This document shows positions 23,640 to 34,201 of a DNA stretch of 64,000 nt, piece by piece. A model generated the notes under the pieces. It had not been told where the DNA came from. It did no database searches and worked only from the letters and a program-made list of their open reading frames with translations. The stretch comes from Triticum aestivum (taxonomy: Eukaryota > Streptophyta > Magnoliopsida > Poales > Poaceae), in contig NC_057813.1 in NCBI RefSeq assembly GCF_018294505.1, forward strand, positions 320,191,191-320,255,190. Direction: 5' to 3'. The translations under genes and the position numbers were made by a program. The first letter of the stretch is position 1, and each line of letters opens with the position of its first letter.

Positions 23640-26600
23640 CTAATGCTGCCTGAATGGGGCTAGCACGGAGGCCGGACTGCTAGTCACACTCTTGGCGTGC
23701 CTGGCGATCCTGTTACAGGGTACTCCGGACTCGCTTAATGGTGTTCGGGGTTGATGTCGTCGGATTGGGGGTTTGCCGGAGAAGGCTGCTTTGTACTTCG
23801 GCTGCGAGGGATGCAGTGTGCTCTTCTGTACGGAGAGAGCGGTCTGTGTTGCCATTGACTGTTATAACCCCGCGAGGTCCTCGCATCTTGAGCTTGAGGT
23901 ATGCGTAGTGCGGTACCGCATTAAATCGAGCAAATGTGGTTCGTCCGAGCAGTGCATGATAGCCACTACAGAAAGGGATGATATCGAAGATTAACTCCTC
24001 ACTTCAGAAGTTATCCGGGGATCCGAAGACCACTTCCAGTGTTATGGAGCCCATACAACGGGCCTCTACTCCTGGAATAACACCTTTGAAGGTGGTTTTG
24101 GTGGGCTTGATACTTGAAGGATCGATGCCCATTTTGCGCACTATGTCCTGATAAAGCAGGTTCAGGCTACTGCCACTATCCATAAGGACTCGCGTGAGGT
24201 GGAATCCGTCAATGATTGGGTCTAGGACCAATGCGGCTGAACCGCTGTGACGGATGCTGGTAGGGTGATCCCTACGATCAAAAGTGATCGGACAGGCTGA
24301 CCATGGGTTGAATTTTGGGGTGACTAGCTTCATCGCATAGACCTCCCTTAGTGCTTGCTTTCGTTCTCGTTTGGGAATGTGGGTGGCTAGATCATATTGA
24401 CCGTTTTTTCCCGGGGAGGAAATTTCTTCTGTCCCACCGTGTTCGGACGTCGGGGCTCCTCGTCATCGTTGCTGTGCAGCCCATTGTCCTTGTTTTCGGC
24501 ATTTATTTTGTCGGCTTGTTTGAACACCCAGCAATCTCTGTTAGTGTGGTTTGCTGGTTTATCAGGGGTGTCGTGAATTTGGCCTGAGCAATCAAGTATG
24601 TGGTCCAGACAGGACGATCCCTGATTGTTTCTTTTGAACGGCTTTTTCCGCTGACCGGGTTTTGAGCCACTGAATCCGGCGTTGACTGCCATGTCTTTAG
24701 TGTTGTCGCCATAGTTCCAACACTTATGGCTGTTGCACCGTGGCTTGCCCTTACTGTCGCGGACATCTGAAGTGCCGGAGTTTATTGGTGTGGTGCTACT
24801 GCGAGCCAACCAGCTGTCCTCGCTCGCGCAAAAGCGGGTCATGAGTGACGTGAGGGCCGCCATGGAATTTGGCTTTTTCTGGCCGAGGTGTCAGGTGAGC
24901 CACTCGTCGCGGATATTATGCTTAAAGGCCGCCAAGGCTTCGGCGTCCGGACAGTCTACAATTTGGTTCTTTTTAGTTAGGAACCGAGTCCAGAATTTCC
25001 TGGCTGACTCTCCTGGGTGTTGGGTAATGTGGCTCAAGTAATCGGCATCCGGTGGTCGCACGTACGTGCCTTGGAAGTTGTCGAGGAACGCATCCTCCAG
25101 GTTTTCCCAACTGCCGATAGAATTTTCCGGCAGGCTATTTAGCCAGTGTCGGGCCGGTCCTTTGAGTTTAAGGGGAAGATACTTGATGGCATGTAGATCG
25201 TCACCGCGGGCTATGTGAATGTGGAGAAGGAAGTCTTCGAACATACTTTGGGGTCTGTTGTGCCACCGTATCATTCGATGTTTATGGGTTTAAACCCTTC
25301 TGGTAATTCAGGATCCATCACTTCTTCAGTGAAGTGAAGGGGGTGTGCGGCGCCTCTGTGTCCGGCTATGTGGCTACGCAGTTTGAATAAGTCTGGTTGG
25401 CTATGTTCGGCCTGGCCGGACTTATTGATAGTGTCTCCGACATGACGATCATCGTCATGTGTTGGGGCGCGCCGCCACGATCCATAGATCGATCTTGGCT
25501 GTCCTGCCTTGTTTTCCCATATGTCTCGCAGGTCCTTCCTATTGCCCCATGCCGTAGTGTATTGGCATGGGGGTGCGGGCTGGTATTCGGGCTGGTATGC
25601 CGTTTTATCCCGGCCACGAGGTGGTCGGTCAGCCTCGTCCTGTGCTGGTAGTGTAGGCTCCTCCTCGAGTTGAGGTAGCAACTTGTGCTTTGGGTAGCCT
25701 TTGGTATGGCGCTCAAGTCCATATTCCTCGGCTGCCAGGACTTCTGTCCATCTGTCTGTGAGCAGATCTTGAACAGCTTGGAGCTGCTGCTACTTCTTTT
25801 TCAGGCTCCTCGCAGTGGCCATAAGCCGGCGCTTGAAACGCTCCTGCTCTATGGGGTCCTCAACCATGCCGAATTCATTGTCGCCGAGGCTCATCTCGTC
25901 TTTAGAGGGGGGTATGTAGTTGTCCTCCTCCGGGTATCCGTCTGTCGCCTGTTCGTCTGGGATGACTTGCCCGTCTTCCTGTTCGGCCTGCTCGAAGGCG
26001 GGCTGATCTGGGTTGTATTCATCTTCGGCACCATCCGGATTGTTTTTGTCTCCTGTGCCTGTATTGCTGTGGCGGGGCTTGGAGTGGCGCAGATGACGCC
26101 ATGCTTTGCTTTCTTCCTTGAGGGGTTATCCTCCATTGCCTCATCGCCATTGGTTCCTTATGGAGTGTCCACCATATATATATCGTACGAGGAGGTGGCT
26201 GTCTAGCGCACCATGGGCGGTGGTTCCTGTTCTTCTCCTACATCGTCGTCCATACCGTTGATGTCTTCAGAGTCGAAGTCGAGCACGTCAGTCAAATCAT
26301 CGATGGTGGCAATGAAGTGGGTGGTGGGTGGGCAACAAATTCCCTCGTCGCCTGCTTCCCACTCGAGCCGGACATAGTTCGACCGAGAGTCTCCTGACAA
26401 AGAGAGAGACTTTAATGAGTTCAACATGTCGCCAAAAGGCGAGTGCTGGAAGATATCCACGGCGGTGAACTCCATTATCGGAGCCCAACCAGATTCGGCG
26501 GGCTCGAGGGCGCGCGGTCTAGAACCCACATCCGTACACGAGTCCGGGGGTCCGGTGACACAGGCTTCCTTGGGGGTGGATCCTATGTTCAGCTCTACCG

Positions 26601-26976
26601 CCGATGAGTGTGCAGCCTCCGGGGCGGGGTCCATCCCCCCATCCTCGGACGACGCAATCTGCTCCAAATTTAGGTCCTGAGCTCCTACAAGTGCGACATC
26701 TTGAGTATGGTCCGACAGCAGGTCAAGGCCGTGCTCATCATGACTATTTGGCGCTCCCGGCGTAGGCCTTAATCTATCGAAGATCAAGTCTCCGCGGATA
26801 CTAGCCGTGTAGTTCAAGTTTCCGAACCTGACCTGATGGCCAGGGGCGTAGCTGTCGATCTGCTCCAGATGGCCAAGCGAATTGGCCCGCAATGTGAAGC
26901 CGCCGAACACGAAGATCTGTCCAGGGAGAAAAGTCTCACCCTGGACTGCGTCGTTGTTGATGATTGAAGGAGCAAT
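23640..26976 (-). pseudogene. gag-protease of the non-autonomous Fatima-like element
   Basis: Minus-strand coding in several broken frames. An acidic N-terminal region lies at about 26203-26976. The retrotransposon gag core is at about 24891-25274, with motifs such as L-K-G-P-A-R-H-W-L and the F-W-T-R-F-L segment. The protease is at about 24004-24333 with D-S-G-S-S-L-N. A linker continues to about 23640. The expected initiation ATG, by comparison with the copy at 1-1862, reads ATT at 26974-26976. Stops and shifts occur near 26200, 25271, 24890 and 24387. The protease has the classic DSG, unlike DGG in the complete element, and gag is clearly divergent. This is therefore a sister lineage with a shared LTR type rather than a simple deletion copy. 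Confidence 0.8.
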
Positions 26977-27023
26977 CAAGCCTTGCAGCGACGACGTAGA
27001 GGAACTCTCAATCAAAGCACCAA

Positions 27024-27314
27024 TGTCGGTGTCAAAACCGGCGGATCTCAGGTAGGGGGTCCCGATCTATGCGTCTTAGGCCAATGGTAACAGGAGGCAA
27101 GGGACATGATGTTTTACCTAGGTTCGGGCCCTCTCGACGGAGGTAAAACCCTACTTCCTGCTTGATTGATCTTGATGATATGAGTATTACAAGAGTTGAT
27201 CTACCACGAGATCGTAGAGGCTAAACCCTAGAAGCTAGCCTATGATGGTTATGATTGTGCCTCTATGGACTAAACCATCCGGTTTATATAGACACCGGAG
27301 GAGTCTAGGGTTTA
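27024..27314 (-). repeat. 5' LTR of the non-autonomous Fatima-like element, truncated
   Basis: Normal LTR sequence from TGTCGGTGTC for about 290 bases, then it switches at CTAGGGTTTA (27305-27314) into an inverted copy of its own end. The missing part is the U3 side. Confidence 0.85.
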
Positions 27315-27512
27315 GCCTCTATGATCTTGTGGTAGATAAACTCTTGTAATACTCATATCATCAAGATCAATCAAGCATGAAGTAGGGGCTTACCTCCATC
27401 GAGAGGGACCGAACCTTGGTAAAACATCGTGTCCCTTGCCTCCTGTTACCATTGGCCTTAGACGAATAGATCAGGACCCCCTACCCGAGATCCGCCGGTT
27501 TTGACACAGATA
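27305..27512 (+). repeat. Inverted copy of the LTR U5 end, forming a palindrome
   Basis: Reverse complement of the outer 200 bases of the LTR at 27024, with scattered differences. It ends GGTTTTGACACAGATA at the element boundary, followed by the duplication GGGGG. Together with 27024-27230 it could form a long hairpin. Confidence 0.85.
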
Positions 27513-28747
27513 GGGGGCTCCGGCGGAAGCGTGGTGAGGGAGCCTGGCGCGAGCGACCAGTTGGGGGCGCGACCAGAGCTGGAGGGAGCCGCGGGATGGA
27601 GCGGGAGCGCAGGCGCGAGCTCGGCCGACGAGCAGCAGGTGGGGCGGATGTGTGAGGCTCGGCGTGGTGGGGCTGCTTAGCTCGGGCGTGGATGAGGCGC
27701 GGCAGGGTGCGGGCACAGCAGGCTCGCCGCGGGGCTGCAGGGCGGAGGCCGGCACGGGTCGCAGCTAGAGGAGGCGCCGGCCAAGCGCGGCCCTGAACAT
27801 GAGGAGCGCAGTGACCGGACGCGGTCACGTGAACACGACGGCAAGCAGAGGAGGGTTCGAGGGGGGAAACAGACGGGGAGGGCTCACCGGCCCTGTAGAT
27901 GTGCAAAGGCATGCTCAGGGAGGGGCCGGAGTTGCGGTTCCGGCGACGGGGCAGCGGGCGTCGGTGTGGCTGGTGGCACCGTCGGGGGCCCTTCCAGATC
28001 CAGCAATGGGGAGGAGGACGGGGACGGCGAGGCGGCTTCGGCGAGGTGCGCTGGCGTGGTTGCAAGGACGGGAAGGCGTCTGGCGAGGAGGGCTCCACGC
28101 GGCGGCGGGGTCAGGCGGTGAAGGGGTCGGGGCCCTCTGCCCCGATCCAGACGGGAGGGAGGGGAGAGAGGCGTGGGGAAAGTAAGTTGGGGGAGTGGGG
28201 AGATATTTTGGGGGCTAGGTCACCGAGGGTGACCTTGTAGGCCAAAGAGGGGGGCTAGGCCGGCCGGTTGGCTAGTTGGGCTGGTTGGTCCAGGGTGTGT
28301 GTGTGTGGGGGGGGAGGGATTATTTTCATTTTTTGCCTCTGTTTCCTATGTAAAAGAGCTACTGAATTATTTTTGTTAAATGTGGCTCTCTGCACAAAAT
28401 AGATAGGAAAAAATTGAAGTTGCATAAGAAGTTTTGGGTCAGAAGGAGTTGGCTAACCATTTTTAGAAATTGGAAAGGCCAATTTAATTATTGTTGGATC
28501 ACAAGATAAAATCCCAGGGGCATTTTGGGAACTCGACTGAGGTTGGTTCAACATGAAAATGATTAGGGGAATTTATAGGATAATGTGAACATTTAAGATT
28601 TCATGTCTGACAAAATTTGAATTTGGACTTTAAACTCAGTTTTGAATTTGTATTGCGATTGGGATCAAGCAAATATTAGCAACAGTAACATGATGACATG
28701 GCACCATTAACACGGGTTTACTGTAGCATAATTATCCGGGCGTCATA
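27513..28747 (-). repeat. 5' LTR of the LARD-like element, second segment (after the insertion)
   Basis: Continues the LTR broken at 8319. From 27925 it matches the left LTR fragment at 2381-3200. It ends CGTCATA, a decayed GGCGTCACA. The GC-rich frames on both strands (27471-28240) are LTR sequence without a recognisable protein. Confidence 0.75.
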
Positions 28748-28970
28748 GTTTCACGCATCAAGATGCATTTGTATGAGTAGTTTATCTTGTGGGAGAAAAG
28801 GATGAATGAGGGAAGGCATTATTTGCAAATCTGGAGAGGGGTGTGGGTATCTTTTTGCATAATTGCCATTGTTTCCTTCCTATCTGTCAGATATAAATCG
28901 GATGGCCTATACTGCAGGATGGCAGGCACACCATCATCACCAACTCTGTTTTTTATAAGAGTAGAGAAAA
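28748..28970 (+). repeat. Single arm of a fold-back MITE family
   Basis: Strong match to each arm of the element at 58668-59106 (shared phrases CAAATCTGGAGAGG-like and CAGATATAAATCGGATGG). Only one arm is present, so it is a half element or was cut by the insertion that follows. Confidence 0.7.
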
Positions 28971-29935
28971 AAAGTAGAGAGTAGAGAAGTAGAGATAAAT
29001 ATTAAATATAAAATAAATATAACAGTAGAGAAGAGAGTAGAGATGGTAAAGACATCGGGAAAGGATCGCGCGCGCGTGGGAAAAAGCGGCCGGGCGTGCG
29101 CTAGTTTTGGCGCGCGGCGTCCGACGCACTTTATAAAATCTAACGCCCTCCCCGCTCTATGCCTTGCCACCGCTCTCTCCCCGCTCCGTGCCTCGCCACT
29201 GCTATGTCCCCGCCCTTTCTCGCTTCGCCGCCGCCGCGCCACCATGCCGCTCAGAAACTTGGGGATACCGCGGCGTCCATGCACGCCCATCCGACGGATT
29301 CTCCTCCGAGGTCAATTCCGTGGGATGCGCCTCGGCCTCGGCAATTTCGACATCGCCAATGAGGCCATCCGAGTGTATGACGCGACAGCATGGCGCCTCT
29401 GGTGGCCTCATAGAACATTGAACTTCCCCAACGTGCCGTCACGGGAGCGGGCCCAGGAGCTCGCGCATCTGCCGCGGCTTATCACCGACGAGGATCGTCG
29501 CGACAACCGAAGGCGTGAGCATCGTCTCGACATCGCCGAGATGGACGAGCAAGCCATGGCGCTGTGGCGCCAACGCTTCCCGTAGGACATCATCAACGAG
29601 CGCGAGTTCTACGCACAAAGGAGGGCGGAGAGGGATAAGTGGAGGGCGGAGTGAGCCGCCTATCGCGAGGACAAGCATGGGCGAAAAGCGGATGCTCAAT
29701 TCAACATGAGGCTAGGAGCAGCGTCGCCCTGGGAATCCGATGATGATCGGTATCTTCAGGCCTACAGTCAGACGTCGGAGGAGGACATCACCGAGGAGGA
29801 GTCGGACGACGAGGAGTAGTTGAATCTATTTTTTTATCTATCAATGCTGAGAACTATCCTCTACTCTCTAGTCTCTACTCTCTATCTCTACTCTCTATCT
29901 CTACTCTCTATATCTACTTCTCGATCTCATCACTG
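28965..29935. mobile_element. Unclassified small element: inverted GAGTAGAGA arrays around an AP2-derived pseudogene
   Basis: Arrays of GTAGAGA (28965-29043) and of the reverse, TCTCTACTC (29857-29925), flank a GC-rich core with a TTTATAAAATC element near 29130 and a coding relic. The inverted arrangement and the TTGGAGATGCTCTAAC phrase near 29972 resemble ends of MITE-like DNA elements, but I find no clear terminal repeat or target duplication. Confidence 0.4.
29244..29819 (+). pseudogene. AP2/ERF-domain-derived protein relic
   Basis: From ATG 29244 in a strong context (GCCACCATGCC) the frame encodes a partial AP2/ERF DNA-binding domain: F-R-G-M-R-L-G-L-G-N-F-D, then E-A-x-R-V-Y-D-A-T-A-W-R-L and L-N-F-P. 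These match the second half of the domain, and the first strands with most DNA contacts are missing. A Glu/Arg-rich helix and an acidic tail (E-E-S-D-D-E-E) follow. TAG at 29583 and TGA at 29652 break the frame before the natural TAG at 29817. Related repeat-borne copies are common in Triticeae gene sets, from memory. The open frame continues upstream to 29043, but that part lies in the promoter-like region. It is probably a transposed, non-functional fragment. Confidence 0.65.
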
Positions 29936-30541
29936 TAAACACTTTTTTAAAGCGCCGCGCGTTGCGATTATGTTGGAGATGCTCTAACATGGCAGACGAG
30001 TGCTTTAATGTTGCCCACAAGATGCTCGAGTATTACTAGTAGTATATTTTTCTTGCCATGTTGAGATTTTAAAACCACGAGTGCGAACATGCAGAGGAGC
30101 AATGAAGACCAAACACGAAATATTAGGGACATCTTCAGGGAGCATGGCACATTAAAGAGGAGGTGCACCCATCCTGTAAAACGAGGTTTGGTATGTAACA
30201 CCCTTTCAATTACTTTTGTTTAGCCTCGTGTTCTTCGATGTGTATATGTTGTAGTTTCTGTTTCTCTTAAGCCTCGTGTTCTTTGATGTGTAATAAGAAG
30301 AGTCTTAATCGTCCTAACGCTTTCTTTTTTTGCTTGATGTAGGAAGTGGGTGTTCTCACCTTGTCGTCTGTTTTTATATTTTTTCCTTTTGCAATTCACT
30401 TCTCCGAGTTCTGTTTATCTGGCTTCTACTAAATGGATCTGGGTTGCTCTGAGTATTCATCTAAAAATAAGTAACTTCATGCCAGGATGTAGTTCCTGCG
30501 AGGAGGGAACTATGGTCAACCTCGTGATCATGTTTCCAAAG
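29936..30541. other. Unassigned sequence
   Basis: No gene or repeat family recognised. A short direct duplication of the phrase GCCTCGTGTTCTT lies near 30222 and 30270. Confidence 0.4.
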
Positions 30542-30645
30542 TGACGCTGGATTACACACAAGGTGCCAGTTCCCTAATGATGCTGGATTAAACACAAGGT
30601 GCAAATTCCCGGATGATGCTGGAATACACACAAGCCAGGTGGAGT
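30542..30645. repeat. Short tandem repeat, about 35-base unit, three copies
   Basis: The phrase TGATGCTGGATTAAACACAA and two variants start near 30542, 30577 and 30614, with diverged spacers. Confidence 0.6.
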
Positions 30646-30665
30646 CGTCAGCTGTTCGTGTCCTC

Positions 30666-30872
30666 ATGGCTCTAGTAAAGGCTGAAAGAAAGCATGCAGC
30701 AGCCCTTTAGAACGTAGCCGAGTTCCTGAAGAAGCGGAAAGAGCAATCAGATGCTCTCTTCACCCAAGCCAAAGAAGAGATGGAAGAAGCCAGAAATAAG
30801 CTAGGACAGGCAGAGCAGGCTAGGCGTCTCCTGCTATCTAAAATTGTTGTCAATACAAAATTTCTTTCATAA
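30666..30872 (+). pseudogene. Small coiled-coil remnant
   Basis: Sixty-eight codons from ATG 30666 with one internal TAG at codon 15. After the stop the frame is rich in Lys, Glu and Ala with heptad-like spacing (E-E-M-E-E-A-R-N-K-L). The composition looks like real former coding sequence. I do not recognise a family; it may be a remnant of a larger gene's exon. Confidence 0.35.
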
Positions 30873-31378
30873 TAGCTAGGTTCAAATGTTTATCCAGTCA
30901 ACATGCCTGTTGTGATGTCTGTGCATCTACTGATGTGGCACAAAATATATTTTCTTCGGGTCATGTAATAACAGCAATTACTTACCAAACAATAACAGAC
31001 GTAGCATTGGACATGGTATAGTTCACGTACAAGCCCGACATTCCAAGTTCAACTTCCACATCAAACTCAAGTTCACAGATATCTGCACATTCATACATAA
31101 TGTCCACAATCATGATTCCCTTCAAAGCCAAAAAAATGTGAGGAGAGTTATAAATAAAGAAAAACCTCTAGTTCCTGCTACCAGTGCGAGCACAGCAAGT
31201 CAAGACCATGCGTAATTAATTATATTTTGGTCATTTTTTGTGTTCTAAAATGCTGGCCGACTCGCGGAAGGACGTGTTGCCGGCACACACGCGGATTCAA
31301 TGAAGGCAGGCGGGGCAGTCTGAAGCCGGTTGCATGCAGCGAGGAGGCGTGTTCAGCCGGGCCTGCGGCGAGTGGGGC
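30873..31378. other. Unassigned sequence up to the Sabrina-like insertion
   Basis: No gene recognised. The last 130 bases are GC-rich and continue across the insertion into 57683 onward; GGGGC at 31374-31378 is the left target duplication. Confidence 0.45.
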
Positions 31379-34201
31379 TGATGTCTACTACGCAACCTTC
31401 TTCTTGTAGACGTTGTTGGGCCTCCAAGTGTGGAGCTTTGTAGGACAGTAGCAAATTTCCCTCAAGTGGATGACCTAAGGTTTATCAATCCGTGGGAGGC
31501 GTAGGTTGAAGATGGTCTCTCTTAAATAACCCTGCAGCCAAATAACAAAGAGACTCTTATGTCCCCAACACACCCAATACAATGGTAAATTGTATAGGTA
31601 CACTAGTTCGGCGAAGAGATGGTGATACAAGTGCAATATGGATGGTAGATATAAGTTTATGTAATCTGAAAATATAAAAACAGCAAGGTAACTGATGATA
31701 AAAGTGAGCGTAAACGGTATTGCAATGCTAGGAAACAAGGCCTAGGGTTCATACTTTCTCTAGTGCAAGTTCTCTCAACAATAATAACATAACTAGATCA
31801 TATAACTATCCCTCAACATGCAACAAAGAGTCGCACCAAAGTCACTAATAGCAGAGAATAAACAAAGAGATTATGGTAGGGTACGAAACCACCTCAAAGT
31901 TATCCTTTCTGATCAATCTATTCAAGAGTCCATAGTAAAATAACATGAAGCTATTCTTTCCGTTCGATCTATCATAGAGTTCATACTAGAATAACACCTT
32001 AAGACACAAATCAACCAAAACCCTAATGTCACCTAGATACTCCATTGTCACCTCAAGTATCCGTGGGCATGATTATACAATATGCATCACACAATCTCAG
32101 ATTCATCTATTCAACCAACACAAAGTACTTCAAAGAGTGCCCCAAAGTTTCTACCACAGAGTCAAGACAAAAACGTGTGCCAACCCCTATGCATAAGTTC
32201 ACGAAGTCACGGAACTCGCAAGTTGATCACCAAAACATACATCAAGTGGATCATGTGATATCCCATTGTCACCACAGATAAGCACGGCAAGACATACATC
32301 AAGTGTTCTCAAATCCTTAAAGACTCAATCTGACAAGACAACTTCATCGGGAAAACTCAATCCATTACAAGAGAGTAGAGGGGGAGAAACATCATAAGAT
32401 CCAACTATAATAGCAAAGCTCGCGATACATCAAGATCGTTCCAAATCAAGAACACGAGAGAGAGAGAGATCAAACACATAGCTACTTGTACATACCGTCA
32501 GCCCCGAGGGTGAACTACTCCCTCCTCGTCATGGAGAGCGCCGGGATGTCGGTGTACAAAAGTAGGGGCTCTGCTTTTGACCCCTCTACTTGTGCACGGG
32601 CAGTTAGAGCCTCCCGCCACAGCCACACATCATAGGGTAGGAAGGGGAAGCCGGAGAAAAGCCGAAGCCACAGGGACAAGCAAAGCAAACAACCAAGGAC
32701 CAAGACCACAAAGGTCGCACGGGCAATACAGGTTGCCCCAGCAAGGACCCTTGCCGAGGGCAGCCTCAGCAGCCCCGGCAAGATCCTTGCCGGGGTAGCT
32801 CGTCCACACCCGCTGAGTGAGCCACCTTTGAGCCCACCAATGCCGAGCAGTCGCGTCGGAACAGGGTTCGGGAGGCACCTCCGTGGTGGCATACAGATAT
32901 TTGTGAAGACAAAGAGCAATCAAAATCAAAAGAGGATAGGAAGGCAACCATCCCCACCGAAGAAACCCACAGGGCCCCCCGACAATATCCTTGCCGGGGA
33001 AGCCAGCGCGCCACGGCAAGACCCTTGTCGGGCCACCCGGCAAGACCATCGCCAAGCGCACCGGCAAGGCCACTGCTAGGCCCGCACCAGCCAAGTTCCT
33101 ACCATCGTTCGTACGCAGCCGCCGACCCAACCAGCTGGGCAGGCACCTGTGTGGCAGCATGCAGACCTTCGTGGAGGCTCCACCACCGCGCCACCTCAGC
33201 TACGTGCCTACCTACATGGCGCTGCATGCGTTGCTGGCCGGGGCGCGTGTTGAAGCCAGGAGGGGCGGCGACGGACGGGACGAGCCTCACCCCCGTCCCC
33301 CAATAAAGCGAAGGACACCTAAGCCCCGCATTTAATGCGTCTTGTCCTGTAATACTAGCGATAACCTCGCAACGCTGTACCACCTTCCACCTCCTGTGTG
33401 CCACTTTGGCAGCCCCTTTCGCCTATAAAAGGAGGCCCATGGCATACTGAGAGGGGATTCGGCTCTTTTGAACCTCGCAGCACCCAGAGCTAGTTCGAGA
33501 GCTCAAGAACACTAATACAACCACAAAAGCAGGATCGTAGGGTTTTACGCATCTTTGCGGCCCGAACCTAGGTAAATCCCCTTTGTGCCATCCGCTAGTC
33601 CCGCTCTTCTCATGATTCCGCGCCCCGCAACCGTAGAAGGGATTCCAGTGATCCCATAGGTGTCGTTTCTCACCGACACGGGATGATGAAGATGGCCACC
33701 GGTGAGGGATCCCCCTCCGGCAGGGTGCCGGAACAGGGTCCCGATTGCTTTTTGGTAGCTACATAGGCTTGCGGCGGCAGAACTCCCGATCTATTGTGCT
33801 CCTGATGTTTTTAGGGTATATGGATATATATAGGCGAAAGAAGTTGGTCAGGGGAACCACAAGGGGCCCACGAGGGTGGGGGTGCGCCCAGGGGGTAGGG
33901 CGTGCCTCCCTGCCTCGTGGCCACCTTGAAGCTTCCCTGATGTCTACTCCAAGTCTCCTGGATTGCTTCCGTTCCAACAATAACTCTCCTGAAGGTTTCA
34001 TTTCGTTTGGACTCCGTTTGATACTCCTTTTATTTGAAACACTGAAATAGGCAAGAAAACAACAATTTGGGCTGGGCATCCGGTTAATAGGTTAGTCCCA
34101 AAAATAATATAGAAGTGTATAATAAAGCCCATAAACATCCAAAATAGATAATATAATAGCATGGAACAATAAAAAATTATAGATACGTTGGAGACGTATC
34201 A
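31379..34201 (-). repeat. 3' LTR of the Sabrina-like element (split by a solo LTR)
   Basis: Matches 46258-47537 plus 57355-57677. Interrupted at 32547-33678. In element sense a TATATATA-type TATA region lies near 33825. Long frames inside it are not genes. Confidence 0.88.
32547..33678 (+). repeat. Solo LTR of an unidentified retrotransposon, TSD CGGGA
   Basis: Begins TGTCGGTG and ends CACCGACA, with perfect duplications CGGGA at 32542-32546 and 33679-33683. The second Sabrina-like LTR is continuous at this site. It contains TATAAAA at 33424-33430 with a downstream leader, so its sense is plus. There is no interior or PBS, so it is a solo LTR left by recombination between two LTRs. The GC-rich middle has overlapping frames with no domain. 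Confidence 0.85.

Larger units (their letters stand above)
8320..27512 (-). mobile_element. Non-autonomous Fatima-like Gypsy (RT and integrase deleted) with a rearranged right LTR, TSD GGGGG
   Basis: Minus-orientation element. The left (3') LTR is 8320-8773 with its PPT at 8774-8792. Gag-protease reads on minus from 26976 to 23640. The right (5') LTR starts at 27024. GGGGG flanks it at 8315-8319 and 27513-27517, although the left copy lies in a G tract, which weakens that evidence. No RT, RNase H or integrase motif lies between the protease (about 23640) and the plus-strand antisense gene, so pol is missing. The antisense gene (TATA at 9209, ATG at 9324, last exon to 22555) is kept but split by the complete element at 9959-19911. 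The right LTR ends in an inverted copy of its own U5 end. Confidence 0.8.
2381..28747 (-). mobile_element. LARD-like Gypsy derivative with very long LTRs (outer host of the first nest)
   Basis: Two same-direction copies of one long repeat end in TGTGACGCC / GGCGTCACA-type inverted ends and bracket a 2.3-kb interior that has a tRNA-Met type PBS (reverse of TGGTATCAGAGCC at 5491-5503). Removing the insertion at 8320-27512 gives a right LTR of about 4.04 kb. Long LTRs with a short non-coding interior match the large retrotransposon derivatives (LARDs) of Triticeae such as Sukkula; the exact family is not verified. The left LTR is interrupted by the Fatima-like element at 1-2380 and continues outside the window. 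The downstream flank after 28747 is GTTTC, a possible target duplication. Confidence 0.75.

Noticed and set aside
27471..28240. Long GC-rich frames, up to 205 codons on minus
   Set aside because: Same LTR sequence as above, with the first part in the inverted LTR arm; no recognisable protein and no conservation of frame with 2381-2700.
29043..29243. N-terminal extension of the AP2 relic frame
   Set aside because: The sequence looks like a promoter and leader, with TTTATAAAATC near 29130; the strong ATG context is at 29244.
32577..33404. Several frames of 70-176 codons
   Set aside because: All lie within the solo LTR, a GC-rich non-coding unit.
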